64,000 nucleotides of DNA, taken from contig NC_054876.1 of assembly GCF_018320785.1 (NCBI RefSeq), positions 9,800,712 through 9,864,711 of the forward strand, given 5' to 3'. The stretch comes from Cheilinus undulatus. Taxonomy: Eukaryota > Chordata > Actinopteri > Labriformes > Labridae. Shown here piece by piece: positions 12,225 to 24,625 of the stretch (the stretch's first letter is position 1; each line of letters starts with the position of its first letter). The translations under genes and the position numbers were made by a program. The notes under the pieces are model-generated. The model was given only the letters and a program-made list of their open reading frames with translations. It made no database searches and had not been told where the DNA came from.

Positions 12225-12418
12225 TCCGCCTCCTGGTCCTTTATTAGCCTATCAGTGCGCCGTGCACGTGACGAGCGTTCTTTGCGATGACCTCATCCCT
12301 GGTGTGGGATGACGTCAAATTCAAGATGGATGGAATCACGACCAGCGCGCAGAAATCTACACAACAGTGAATAAAGTCCCGGCTGTGAGGAGGAAAGAGC
12401 ATACTGACGACGGGCAGG
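12225..12418 (+). promoter_or_regulatory. zbtb21: zbtb21 promoter and non-coding first exon
   Basis: A GC-richer island in AT-rich surroundings. It contains a CACGTG E-box (12265-12270), a perfect palindromic CRE TGACGTCA (12310-12317) and a YY1-like AAGATGG (about 12323-12329). It ends with a consensus donor, CAGG then GTAAGTG, with GT at 12419-12420. The first in-frame coding starts at 17637 right after a splice acceptor, so a non-coding first exon ending at 12418 fits. The exact transcription start is not visible. CRE and YY1 assignments rest on motif identity only. Confidence 0.65.
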
Positions 12419-15400
12419 GTAAGTGTAGACAGAATACCAAAGTTAGTGTTAAAAATAATTAGCAGGGAGGGTTAAATACAGTTGGTAGAGTGCTGTTGAG
12501 GAGACGCTTTTTCCTTTTCCTCCCTGACGTAACTCGAAAGGGGGGATTGTGCTGCTGTAAAACCTGACCAGATACAACCTGTTTAGCAGCCACAAAGCGA
12601 GCCGTGTCAGGCCAGGTTGAGACGTTAAAGGAAGGAAAAAACAAAACACCTCATCCACCGGGGGTAACGGCGGGGTAATTCACTCCCCCACACTCCTACA
12701 GCCTCTGTGTCTGGACCGACTGTGTTTTCATTCCGGGATTACCGCGGGGGAGTCCATTGAAAGGCGCTCAACTTTTCCTCACTGTATTTTCTTTAACCGT
12801 TGGACGTTGTAAACGGGTAACGGTCGTAGCCTCGACTCTTACCGCCACACAAAGAGAAACTGGTTGACTTGTATGTAAACCGAAAGCGTCATTTAGCCTT
12901 AGTAAGTTATCCGTCTTGTGAAAATTGAGCCACGTCTTACGGATGATCTTATACTTAAAGCTTCACTCGACTTCCTCCTTTGAAAAAAGACACGACTGGG
13001 TATTTATTGTCTCTCTATGAATGTTGTCTTAAAGTTTATACAGAGACGTAACCAGGCAGTTGTTAGTTTTTGATGAATGAATGAAGCATCTAGCCAGTTA
13101 CCGATAGTAACAAGTGTCAATAACGTCAACACGCCAACCTCTGTTCCGGTAAAATTTTCAAAATAAAGGCCCGAAGAAGAACGTTGGGCGAAAATCCTAA
13201 TCATGACAATTTTTGGTTGATGCTGAGATCGCCATTATCAAACACAATTACTCGTAGATATTTCAACATCAGCATCATATGCGTTTAAAACATCCAGAAC
13301 TAAGAAATAAAGGGAAATAAATAAGAAAAAATACAAATATTTGCATAAAGAAGTATTACATCAGACCCTTTGGGCTACAGACAAAAACAAATCCCCTGCC
13401 AAAACCTACTCTGAACCATTAAAAAAAATAAAAACAACAACCAAAAAGGAAGTAGTACAGTCCATACCACAGATTACAAAATAGATGAATATGACAAGCA
13501 CCACATGGCAGCTGTACAGTAATCAATTAATCTCAACTTTATCTTGTTTTTCTGATCATGGGAAGCGACATTTGTGAGTGAAATTAAACCTCATTTAAAT
13601 GCTTTGCATGATAAAGAACTGTCTGTTTTCTCCACTAGGATTTAGGAGCAGAAATGGGAAGACATATCAGGAGATGAATCATAATGAATGAATACAATAA
13701 AGTTATGTGCAGAAGAATGCTGATGTCCCAAACATTGCTGTTAAGCAGTTTTAATTCTTAAAACTAATAATGTTAACTTTATTTTTTACTAATGCTCTTC
13801 TACAGAGAGACATAATATTCACATACATACACTTGGAAGCTTAAAGTACACACACAAGCCTTTGGGCATGCACTAATAGAGTTAGGGGTCTGCATTTCAA
13901 GCAAAGTTGCATTAAATTTGCTGTCTTCAAATAAAATTCAAGGAACCAGACATAAACAATTGCTTACCCTTACAGGATGAGCCACTGCTGTCCCAGAATA
14001 ACCTGCATATTCATTACTCAGTCTCTTTATTAAAATGCAGCTCTGAAGTGTTGAGAATGTATGCACAAAAAAACAGAAATACAATTTTTAAGAACTAAAT
14101 GGCTTCTACATGATAAAGCCAATATTAACTCTGCTCTCAGCACATCTTGAACTCCGGGGACACCATCTTTCTTTACTATTAAAATCAGGCTGTTTTGATT
14201 CTTTCCCCATTCAGGTGATCCCAAACTGACACTGTGATTTTCATTTGGCATAGGATGATCAAAACTTTCAATACTTAGTGATACCATTTGTCTGAAGCAA
14301 TGTCATTTCCAGTATTTATGACAGTGATAGTATTATAAAATGTCAGAGCTTAAACCTATTTTATCGGACAAGTGCATAGAAGAAGAATGACTCCATCCAA
14401 AATTAATTCTAACTCCAGAGCACTGTTTACATTCCAGTACCAAAAATGTTTCTTACATATAATTACAACTTTAACAATACACAGGAGTTTTTCTGAAATG
14501 CTAAAGGGGAGTCAGAATGAGGGGGCTGCATGAAGTAAGCGTCCCAAGCATAATTAAGAAAGACTGTTATCAATATTGGGTGCCTGGGAACCTCTGTTAT
14601 GGTTGCCTTACTATGGAAAATGGTTTAAACCTAATTTGACTTTAGCTAGAATTAAATCAAATCTTAAATATTTGTTATTCTGACCACACTACTGTGGGAA
14701 CCAGTCCATGTCTGTCAGGGTTTTATCTGTTTTCTCTCCAAATATGACTCCACTGTATTATCAGTGTGCTTGGGATCTTTATGATTCTTAAAACTACACA
14801 GATCCCTATTAGCGCTGCCCAGAAGGAATGGCTTGATAAAAGAAAATTATATTGTTAAAATAACAATCTCATGCTGGCTTCGGGCTCATGCATTTGTACT
14901 GTAACTTGCGAGTAAATAATAGCAGCCTTTTATAGTATACTGTAACCTTGTTTTTACATAGTAATTGCTACTTTCAGTCATTGAAATATTATAGAGGCCT
15001 GCCATATCATAACAGATAATAGAGGCCTCTCATGTCATACCTGTAATACCTGTTTTCACACAGTAATTGCTACTTCCAATAGAGTTATTGACATGCTAAG
15101 TATAAGAACAATGTAAACAAATTAAATGGGAAAGAGTCCAATTACTTAACCTGATACTTTACCTCATCTCATTACAATAAAACTTTAGTTATTTTTATTT
15201 GAAAGACAGCAAACTTCCAGTCATGAGGATGCAATGCAAAGTCATTTTTACAAAACATGATCCAAGCATGCAGTAACATGGATATTAAAGAAGTTTTGAA
15301 AGGAATGAACTTTTTAATCATTATTTCTTTATTGCTGGGTTGCTTAGAATGCACATGCACCTAGAAATAGAATTGGAAATCACTTGGGAAAGTTTTTTCC

Positions 15401-17634
15401 TCAGGAAATTGTTTGGGGTTTGTGGTGTAACTTCTACTCCTGACATGTTCAGTTTGACAGAATGAGCAGATCCACCTAAAATAGGGACACATTTATTAAA
15501 TTTTCAGAGTGAACTAGAGTTTTCTTTCTCTGAAGCTAATATATCATCAGAGGAGTTTCTTAAACCTTTTAAGTAGAACTTAAATTCCCTCTACCCAGTG
15601 TCTATACTGTGGTGAATAATCTTAATTTTAAAGTCAAGCTTCTCAACTTCCTGCTTCAGTCTGTGCAACTGAAGGTGGCTTGACAGAGCTGCATTTTTAG
15701 AACTTAGGACTAACATGATGTAATGCTCCTGATATTTAATGTGCCTGTAAAGATGTAAGTTCACAGCAAAAATTAAGCCCATTAAACATCATCTTCAGAC
15801 ACGCCCTGTCCAAATAAAACTCTGGGAAACAGGAATTTATGCCAGGAGCATAGTTTGCTTATTAAAATAACTTTATTCAATTCCTGATATTTTATCATTA
15901 TGATTTTTTAAGAACAGTCAGGGCCCAAGAACAGTGATTGATTGATTTATTATGTTATCAATCTATCGTTTGGTTTTTGTTGACAATAAATGTTGTTTGA
16001 ATAATTTATCAAAGTAGGTCTGGCTAATGAATCAAGGCTTAAATTTGTAGTTCTGAGTCACAGAAATTAGGGAATTTCGTAAAATTTATGTTTGCTCAAT
16101 ATAGAGGACACAAAGTTCACTCTGTGCCGAAGCTAAATGAGGAAAACACAAAACACTAAAGAAATCCATCCAACATAAGCTCGTAGTGGCTTCTATTTAT
16201 CAGGCATGCACTATATTTTCTGCATGATATCAGTGCTTCACCCTTGAGGACGACGGCATTGATTTTGTTGCATTGATTTTGTAGAATTGTAAGCAGAACC
16301 AACATACCCCACCTCACCTGAATTTTAATCTTTTTCATGCTCATTCCTAATACTTAAAAGTTTGTCCAAAGACTGATGCTCATCTAGTTTTAATTTGGGG
16401 ATCCCGATACTATTCGCACAATATTGATATGGACAGATATGAACATTTCTGATAGTATTTATAACATACGTTTTGCCTATAAAAATCTGCATGTTTTGGA
16501 TTTTAATAGAACATTTTTTTGTGTGCATGTTATTTCAAGCATACTGTCAGGGTTGTGACCAGAAACCACTCTGCAAACCGGTAGTTTTATTAGGGAAATT
16601 AATTTCATTTTGTAAGTATAAGCTCCATTTAAACATGTCACATTTTAATTCCATGCACAGGGTTTTACACTACTGTTTTTAGCCTGCAGAAAGACAGATG
16701 AAGAAGTTTTCTGTTAAAAATACTTTTTGCAAAAAATGCACAAAGAAATAACCTTCACAGCCTTTTATGCGAAATCTCTTTATTTGAAAAAAAAAAAATT
16801 AATCTATCATCACTGTGTAATCAAATGCTTTTGATGGTTTTTATGTCTTTTCTTTCTAAAACAAATAGACTGTCAAAATAAGAGTAAGAGGTCAATTATA
16901 GTAGGGGACGGATATGATGTTCTTTAGAAATACATGTTTTTTTAAACAAGTATAGTATTAAATAAGTTTGTAGATATAGGCATATTGTTTATTGCCAAAG
17001 CCCAGTATCATGCACCCCTACTATTTTCAAACAAGATCAAAATTGTAAACCATTGCTTAAATGTCCAAGCACACTTACATTTTTTTCATAATTTCAAAAA
17101 ATATATTTTGAACAAGGTATAGAGGGTCGGGCTATTACATTTTTTGTAAAAGTTTCTGTGAATTGCTAAAACATACATACAGAACTGCACTACATTTAAG
17201 GTGTTTGTGGTGTGAATGTTTTAGAACTCAGCACTATTTTGTATTTTTTCTATGTTTTGATTTTCTTTTTGTGCTTTTTGATGTGTTTTTAACAAGTAGT
17301 TCCCTTTTGCTCATTTTAGCAAAAGACAGAGATTAATTCTAGTGTGGTTAACTTAAAAACAGAACTACATTATCATTATATAACAAATGATAATGAAACT
17401 TCCCACGAGTGTGGTTCCTCTTATACTGATGGTGTTTTGGTGAAAGGGATGGACTAACAGACACCAGTGTACTTTAAAAGAAAAGCATGGAATAGAAAGA
17501 AAATATGTCTGCCTGTACATGCATATGTCAGTGAAGGAGTAATTCAATGCCTATGTAATGACCACTTTAAATTAACATTCATTTTGTGTTTACATGCCTG
17601 CATTAAAATATGATTCTCTTCTCTTGTCTTTCAG
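12419..17634 (+). other. zbtb21: zbtb21 intron 1 (5.2 kb)
   Basis: Runs from the GTAAGT donor to the TCTTTCAG acceptor ending at 17634. It begins GC-rich (to about 12900) and then becomes AT-rich. No exon, RNA gene or recognisable transposon could be supported in it. Confidence 0.6.
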
Positions 17635-17636
17635 TC

Positions 17637-20600
17637 ATGGAGAGCCTTGTGCATTACAGCAACCCCTCCCACTCCCTCTCAGTCTTAGGGGTTCTGAATG
17701 AGCAGCGTCTGCGTGGTCAGATGTGCGATGTAGTCCTGGTTGTGGCTGACCAGAGGTACCAGGCTCATAAGAGTGTCCTGGCTGCCAGCAGTGAGTATTT
17801 CCAGTCCCTCTTCACCCGGATGGACACAGAAACCCTAAAAGTAGTAAATCTGGACTTCTGTGAGCCTGATGCCTTTGAGATTGTTTTGAATTACATCTAC
17901 TCCTCCTCACTTTTTGTGGACAAAGGCAGCCTGGCAGCTATTCAAGAGCTGGGCTACAGTCTTGGAATCCCTTTCCTCACAAACATAGTGTCAACAAGGC
18001 CACATGCATCCTACTGTGTGTCCAGAAAAAGGCTGTCGTTCTCTGAAGGGGAAGAGAATGATGTCCAGACAAGAAGCGTCATTGTGTGTCGGGTCAGGAA
18101 TGAGACGGCCCATCCCGCTCGCTCAAATTATCCAAGGAAGACATCAGAGAGAGCGTCGCCTCCACACTCAACACAAGATTCAACTCAGTCTCCTTCAGAA
18201 CACATCTCATTTGAGTCTGTCAGAAACAATGAACCCACCAGCAGGAAATCATCAGAACAGGGCGAAGCTGCTGACAGGAAGTCCACCTATCCATACACCT
18301 CTATATTAAAAGGGAATTCATCACACATCGCAGCTGTTAGGCCCCAGTTGACTTCCTCAGTGTCTTTCAGTGATGCAGACGTGCAGCACATCCGGCTGCA
18401 GTCTGCCATCGACCAGGACACTAAGGAGGAAGAAGAGGAGCAGGAGCACCACTATCATACCAAAGTGTCCTTTCAAGGCCAGGCTAATGAGCCAAGCCCG
18501 ACCATTGACCGGAGCGGGCCACTCATAAAAAGCCTCCTCAGAAGATCTTTATCCATGGACAGCCCTGTTCCAGTCTTCTCGCCCACATTGGAGCTCAAGG
18601 ATTTGCAAAACCGTGAACAGTCGGTTGTTAAAATGGCATCCAAAGCATGTGGGCCGGAAACATCTGCTCACAACGGCAACTCAAAAAGAGCATCTCCCCT
18701 GGTTCTCAGGTCCAAGTACCCCAGCAGGTATGACGAAGAAACTCAGGTAGAAAGAGAGCTCAGTGTGAAAGCTGAGCCCAGCAGTCCACTCGCAGACCCT
18801 ATGGACATTGTTCGAATCACAGTAGGAGATGCGCTGCCTGTTAATCTCAAAGACTTACAAGCAAATTATGAGCAAGGTTTAAGGCCAGATTTCAATTCTT
18901 TTGGGAAAAGAAGGGACCGTCCAGATAACAGAAGGTACCCATTCAAGAAGAGCAAAATATTCAAAGAACATCCCCTGACTCTTGATGAGAACTTGGCAGC
19001 ACCTCAGAGTGACAGCGGCGACTTGAACGAGAACAATGTAGAGCCTCCTCAGAACAAAATCTTCAAATGCTGGAACTGTTTAAAGGTTTTCAGGTCCAGT
19101 GCTGGCTTACATCGGCATGTAAATATGTATCACAACCCTGAAAAGCCGTATGCTTGCGACATCTGCCACAAGCGCTTCCATACCAACTTTAAAGTGTGGA
19201 CTCACTGCCAAACTCAGCATGGTGTGGTACAAAACCCAGCCTCATCCTCCAGCTCCTCTGTACTGGATGAGAAATTTCAAAAGAAGCTGATAGATATTGT
19301 AAGAGAGAGGGAAATAAAGAAAGCTTTGCTCTGGAAGTTAAAGAGGAATAAACAGGGTTTGCAGTCTCCCGCACTCGCCAAGAAGAGATCGAGGCCCAAC
19401 TATATCTGTCCTTACTGTGGGAAAGTATTTGTGTTCCAGTCTCAGTACAGACAGCATTTAAGGACACATCCAGCTGAAAAAGCTGAACAGGACACGGCAA
19501 ACGAGAGCATCCTCTACCAGGAGCAGAATGAGATTAGTCAACAGAAGAACACAGATGCTGGCAGTTACTCCTGTAGACTTTGTAACATGAAGCTGTCTTC
19601 ACTCTTTGAGCAGGGCGACCATGAGAGGGGCTGTCGACATGCAACGGTATGTCCCTACTGTGGCCTCCGCTTCTCCAGTCCAACGGTCAAGAAGGACCAC
19701 GAGACACATTGTAAGTACAAGAAACTGACATGCCTGGAGTGTATGCGGACCTTCAAGTCATCCTTCAGTATATGGCGTCACCAGGTAGAGGTCCACAACC
19801 AAAATATGATGACTGTTAAAGACCAGATTCACCTGCAGCAACAAGAGAACAACGAAGAGTCGCCTGAAATGCTCAGAGAGGATCCCTACCAAGACGAGCC
19901 TCTAGCGGCCAGGAGTTCAAGAGAGACAATCGGCTACAGCGACTCCTCAGGTCCGCCCATATATGACTCTGAAGATTCGTCATCTTATGTGCCTGAGGAT
20001 CTAAGCATGGGCCACCACGGCAAGCTGGTTGTGAAGGAAGAACCGCTAGAAGAGGCTGTGAGTGAGAGGGAGAATACAGAGGCTGCAAAACAGGGGCCTG
20101 AAGAGCCCGGTGTGTGGCCATGCGAGAAATGCGGGAATCTTTTTAGCTCTCGCAAAGACCTGGAACGACACCAGGAGCTGCTCTGCCACATCAAACCTTT
20201 CATCTGTCACATCTGCAACAAAGCCTTCAGGACCAACTTCCGCCTTTGGAGCCACTTTCAGTCCCACATGTCGACTGCTAGCGAACCTGGAGCCAAAGAG
20301 ATCGACAGACATCCCTCACCTCTGTCTCCATCCCCTCCCACGACCCCTCAGAACCCTGAACGCCGCTCCCCACAGGCCTCTGTGCTCAAATCCACCCAGA
20401 CAGTGCCACCGGCTGCAGCAGTGGCTGAAGAATCCAACAGCCCAGAGCCCTGTAGCTCATCAGTAAACACGACGGTGAGGCCTGAACTCGAACGCCAACC
20501 CAGCAGCCACAGTCCCCTGTCAAGGTCAAACAGCATGGAGAATCCAGGAGGCCCTCAGGAATCAGACACACTCTTTTACCATGCTCCATCTCTCTCTGCC

Positions 20601-20699
20601 CTGACGTTCAAGAGGCAGTACATGTGCAAACTCTGCCACAGGACCTTCAAGACGGCCTTCAGTCTTTGGAGCCACGAGCAGAGTCACAGCCACATGTAA
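17637..20699 (+). CDS. zbtb21: Zinc finger and BTB domain-containing protein 21
   Basis: A nuclear transcription regulator of 1,020 residues, complete in one coding exon. The ATG lies two bases after the TCTTTCAG acceptor (exon starts 17635); an ATG 27 bases upstream is intronic, so 17637 is the start. The BTB/POZ domain spans about residues 20-118 (GQMCDVVLVV, FQSLF, NYIYSSSLF). A long low-complexity linker follows, with a conserved block IDRSGPLIKSLLRRSLSMDS. Nine C2H2 fingers start at residues near 476, 505, 589, 644 (degenerate), 671, 697, 827, 855 and 995. The sites VKAEP (Lys378) and VKEEP (Lys800) fit the SUMO consensus. Length, finger spacing and the C-terminal FKTAFSLWSHEQSH match human ZBTB21 (ZNF295), which is reported as a repressor. 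The umodl1 and c2cd2 neighbours support orthology. Confidence 0.97.
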   Translation: MESLVHYSNPSHSLSVLGVLNEQRLRGQMCDVVLVVADQRYQAHKSVLAASSEYFQSLFTRMDTETLKVVNLDFCEPDAFEIVLNYIYSSSLFVDKGSLAAIQELGYSLGIPFLTNIVSTRPHASYCVSRKRLSFSEGEENDVQTRSVIVCRVRNETAHPARSNYPRKTSERASPPHSTQDSTQSPSEHISFESVRNNEPTSRKSSEQGEAADRKSTYPYTSILKGNSSHIAAVRPQLTSSVSFSDADVQHIRLQSAIDQDTKEEEEEQEHHYHTKVSFQGQANEPSPTIDRSGPLIKSLLRRSLSMDSPVPVFSPTLELKDLQNREQSVVKMASKACGPETSAHNGNSKRASPLVLRSKYPSRYDEETQVERELSVKAEPSSPLADPMDIVRITVGDALPVNLKDLQANYEQGLRPDFNSFGKRRDRPDNRRYPFKKSKIFKEHPLTLDENLAAPQSDSGDLNENNVEPPQNKIFKCWNCLKVFRSSAGLHRHVNMYHNPEKPYACDICHKRFHTNFKVWTHCQTQHGVVQNPASSSSSSVLDEKFQKKLIDIVREREIKKALLWKLKRNKQGLQSPALAKKRSRPNYICPYCGKVFVFQSQYRQHLRTHPAEKAEQDTANESILYQEQNEISQQKNTDAGSYSCRLCNMKLSSLFEQGDHERGCRHATVCPYCGLRFSSPTVKKDHETHCKYKKLTCLECMRTFKSSFSIWRHQVEVHNQNMMTVKDQIHLQQQENNEESPEMLREDPYQDEPLAARSSRETIGYSDSSGPPIYDSEDSSSYVPEDLSMGHHGKLVVKEEPLEEAVSERENTEAAKQGPEEPGVWPCEKCGNLFSSRKDLERHQELLCHIKPFICHICNKAFRTNFRLWSHFQSHMSTASEPGAKEIDRHPSPLSPSPPTTPQNPERRSPQASVLKSTQTVPPAAAVAEESNSPEPCSSSVNTTVRPELERQPSSHSPLSRSNSMENPGGPQESDTLFYHAPSLSALTFKRQYMCKLCHRTFKTAFSLWSHEQSHSHM

Positions 20700-23600
20700 G
20701 CATCAGACAAGTAGTAGTTTCTCTGAAGAGACAATGTTATAGTAAACACACCTCAGCCTACAAAAGGAAGACTTTGAATGTATAGCTTATTTGCTTGCCT
20801 CCAATGTCATATATTAAAGTGGCCATGTTCATTAGAGGTGTAAATGTGAATGTGCAATCAAGTGCTAGATTCCTCTGTGAGATGAGATGACTATAAATTG
20901 TTGAACTTTCCAAACAAGATATAATCAGTGCTCTATTTTCAATCTCTGCTAGTCGTCTAATTTTACTTATATATGTTGATAACATGAGAAAACAAGGTGT
21001 AGAGTTGTGTCCTTAATTTTTTTAGCTGTTCTACTCTGAACAAAAGTTGTTACAGTACTGATACCAAAGGTTAGGGTTAGGCTTAGCTGTAGAGTTTGGC
21101 CTGAATTGGTGAGGTCTTTATGGGCACAGTCTGTATGAGGCTGATTTTTTTTTTTTTTTTTTTTTTAATAAGAAGTTGTCTGTTGGCTTTAAGAAGGAAA
21201 CAGGTTATGCGTTATTAAGGTCATGGCTGACATAGACAAGTTGTTGCTGTTTGTAAGGACACTTCGGTCCCACCTCATCCCCACCTTAATGTCTAAATGT
21301 TAAGTCAGTTTGAGACAGCGTTATTAGAATAGCAACCATCTTGAATTTGCTTCAAAAGATGGCTTCTGAAATCAATTAAAGGTGACATCACTCAGACTTT
21401 GTCCAATCCTTTGTTTCATTACTTTCAAGGTATAAATAATAAAAACATTTAAGTTCAGGAGCCTGTGCCTGATAGGTAAATTAGTACTGGAACATCTTTG
21501 TGTTTGAAATAAAGGTTAAAGAAACTCGACACAACTTTATTCATTGTCTTCTCAGAGTGTAGGTAAAGTGCTTTAAATTTTTGAGAGGTCGGTGGTGAAG
21601 TAACAAGTAGTGCTTTTGCTTTTGTATCAAATCTATCTCTTGATGTGAGTGACACCCCTTAAAGATAATATTGGTGGCCTCAACCATGTATTCAATATGC
21701 ACTTTGTGTAACAGTTTGATTCTGTTATAAGGGGACAAATTACAAAATGTTGGCCTCCAGATGTAGAAATTTTAAACCAGCCCAACATTTCCTCTTTGAA
21801 TAAGCATTCTTTTGCATTTTTCTCTCATATTTGCCTTTTGTCATTTTGTTTAATTGTTAGGTCTGTTAAGATCTTCAGGATGATTATTACAAACTTAAAT
21901 CGCACATTGTTATCAAACATCTCAGACACCTGTTGTTTCAGGTATTGTATTTTATTTTTTAGCCTTGTTAATTTGCTTCATGCAGAACTTATTATTTTAT
22001 TTGCTTATTACTAAGCCAATTATTCATCTTGTTTGTACATATAAATCAATGAGGCAGTGCAATGATTGGCCATGAGATACGAAGAAGTTGTTTCGTTGAC
22101 AGTTAAAGAAAAATGTGTTCAAGGTGCACTCACCAGATAAGGAGTGATATTTGGGAAATTGACTCTTTGTCAAGCTCAGCCCTTCTAGGTTATTGTTTCT
22201 AGGTTAGACAAAGTATCATCACTGGACTCCTCCCTTTGAAACAACTGCAAACAACCCACAATTTGGCTAAATTCAGTTTATTTTTGATTGATTTGATTCT
22301 TCTATAAAGAAAGTTCCTTAGTCTATTTTTGATTTAAGCTCCTGTTTTCATTGTCAACTTTCCACTTCAGGCTCTTTTAGTGCAATTTTCCAGCCTGAGA
22401 ATGAAAAATTTAAAAAGTTTTTCACCAATCACAGCAGCATATTAGCATCAGACTTGGTGAACTCAGACAAAATATCCCAATCACCTCCTTGTGGCTGGCT
22501 GCAGTATAGGTGATAGGGACTGATTTCAGTGCTAAAACTATTAGATGCATACATTTTTAAAGAAATAAAAATATCTAATAATACGTTAATTAGTCCAAAA
22601 TATTTGTTCCATTTACTTTACTAGAAAACCTGACCCCTAGTATCTACAAAGAATTTAGGCTGTATGAGAATAATATGAAATCTTTGAAAAATTGTTAATG
22701 GTTTAAAATATTTCTGGTGTCTAATGCTACTGATGTTGACTAACATTTGTAGTCCTCCCACAGCACATCAACAAAATGCTTTTTTTGCAAACAAAAAAAG
22801 AAATAAATGCAATTCATGTAACACTCTGATCATGCTTACAAGTTCAGCTTTAACATGAAGTTGGAAATGAATATTAATGCTGGTTAGCTAATGCTACAGA
22901 ATAGTAACATCAGCATTACATTATGCTATCATTACTAACAATATAGCATTAATAACTTTGCTAAAAAGTAACATTTTAGGTACTTAATCATTACCGTAAC
23001 ACATTGTCAGTATTAAAGATGTTTCCTCTTACCTTCCTGCATACAGTATGTATGTTCTTTGTGATTATCTGTTGTCAGTATGGTCAACCACAGAGTTAAA
23101 TCCAAACTATGATGAAGTAACCAAATTAAAGTCTCACTTTCATCATGATTCATTGTTGAGCAGGCATCATCAACTATTTTGGGTTCAGCTTTTCCTTGAC
23201 AGACACTTTCTTTGGGAGACAGATTTTCAATTAATTTTGGTCTAAGTAACATATTTTTGTTTAAATAATTTAATTTCCTTTCAAATATACATTTTTTTTA
23301 TCCTTTACCAGTGAGATCAGTCCTAACTGACAGTACTACAGCCAGCTACTAGGTGCCAATTGCGATAGCTTGTACTAACATGTTTTCCATCACTTGATTT
23401 GATGCAAGTATACTAAATTCTAAATAGTGAAGAACACAAACAGGAAACGCCTTTTTTTAGTGATCCTGAATGGCCCCTGGGCTGCCAGTTGATGATCACT
23501 TCTGTAAAGAGTTCATGTAGATGCAAGTTTAACTGGAAGTAGCCCAACAGCAACAGCTGCTCTGAGAGGGGTCTCTCTGATTTGTTGGGTTAGCAGGGTG

Positions 23601-24625
23601 ATAAAAAGAGCCAACAAAGGGTCAGTTTCAGCTAGAAATATAACTGGCTTGATCTGATATCAACCTGAATAAAATATTTGACTTTTTACTGCAGATTAAT
23701 AACAAATTTTCACAGCAGAGGAAGTTTTTTAAGCACACTGCAGCAAAGTTTTTGCTATAATCTATGGTAAAATTAGAACAACCATTATGCAAAAATTAAA
23801 ATAATTTGTGCAAATTTAAAGTTAGTATGCCAGCCAACCCAGTGCAGCACCAGTGTTATGTACTCTCATATATATTCTGATAGATTTGTGCAGTTAAACA
23901 CATAGTAATGTACCAAGCTTTACAATGCTTTGATGGCCTTATGCAACATGAAATATACTTTGTCTCTCTGATTTCACATAAAGCACAATAAAGTTTCAGA
24001 TGACTCAGGCTAATCAAAGACGAAGTAAAGAGAGAGAGGAGGCGTGAGGGAGCAAACCTTTTATTCTACAAATGAACAGTGTGTCCCTGCTTCCTGAATT
24101 AATATAAAGAATGTGTTTTGATTGTATCCCAGCTGTTTCACAATTGTATTCTTGTACAAATATTTACTTCTGCTTTGGCTAGATGGATTAGAACTTGTCA
24201 TAAATTATTACGATTGTGATGTATTTTGGAGATGCTGCATTCAAAGAGTGCTCCACACAAACTTTGGGAATTTGTTTTTCCTCTCGACGAGCGACGTGAG
24301 CTGCATTGTGACGTTTAATTCATTGGAGAACTTCTGTATTGATGATAGTGCTCTTAATTTCTTGTGATAACAACTTGCTGAAAGTTTCACAGAAACGATT
24401 AGAATTGTGTATATGGAAGTGTTTGTATCTTCAATTTTGTACCAATTTTGTTAGAAAACAAGAGTTTATCTTTTTAGTATTCTGTGCTCTCACTGCAATA
24501 ATGAATATTTGTATCTGCATCGGTTGCTTTATTGTTGCTTTTGGAGACTTGCAGCTGTTTTGTGTTTAGGTTTTTCTACAGTTTTTGTGCTTAATTTCTG
24601 TAATAAAGAGTAACAATGGAGTATA
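20700..24625 (+). other. zbtb21: zbtb21 3' untranslated region
   Basis: About 3.9 kb of T-rich non-coding sequence after the TAA stop. AATAAA signals occur at 21508-21513 and 24602-24607. The latter is followed by a GT-rich stretch and is the best candidate for the distal cleavage site. A poly-T run lies at about 21147-21168. Open frames inside (for example 24122-24367) have no family resemblance. Where the UTR truly ends needs transcript data. Confidence 0.6.
24602..24607 (+). terminator. zbtb21: Candidate distal polyadenylation signal of zbtb21
   Basis: AATAAA in the context CTGTAATAAAGAGT, with a downstream TTTGTGGT stretch. An alternative proximal signal lies at 21508-21513. Confidence 0.5.

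Noticed and set aside
20046-20589. Several 60-134 codon frames on both strands within zbtb21
   Set aside because: Alternative-frame shadows of the GC-richer zinc finger coding exon with no independent support.
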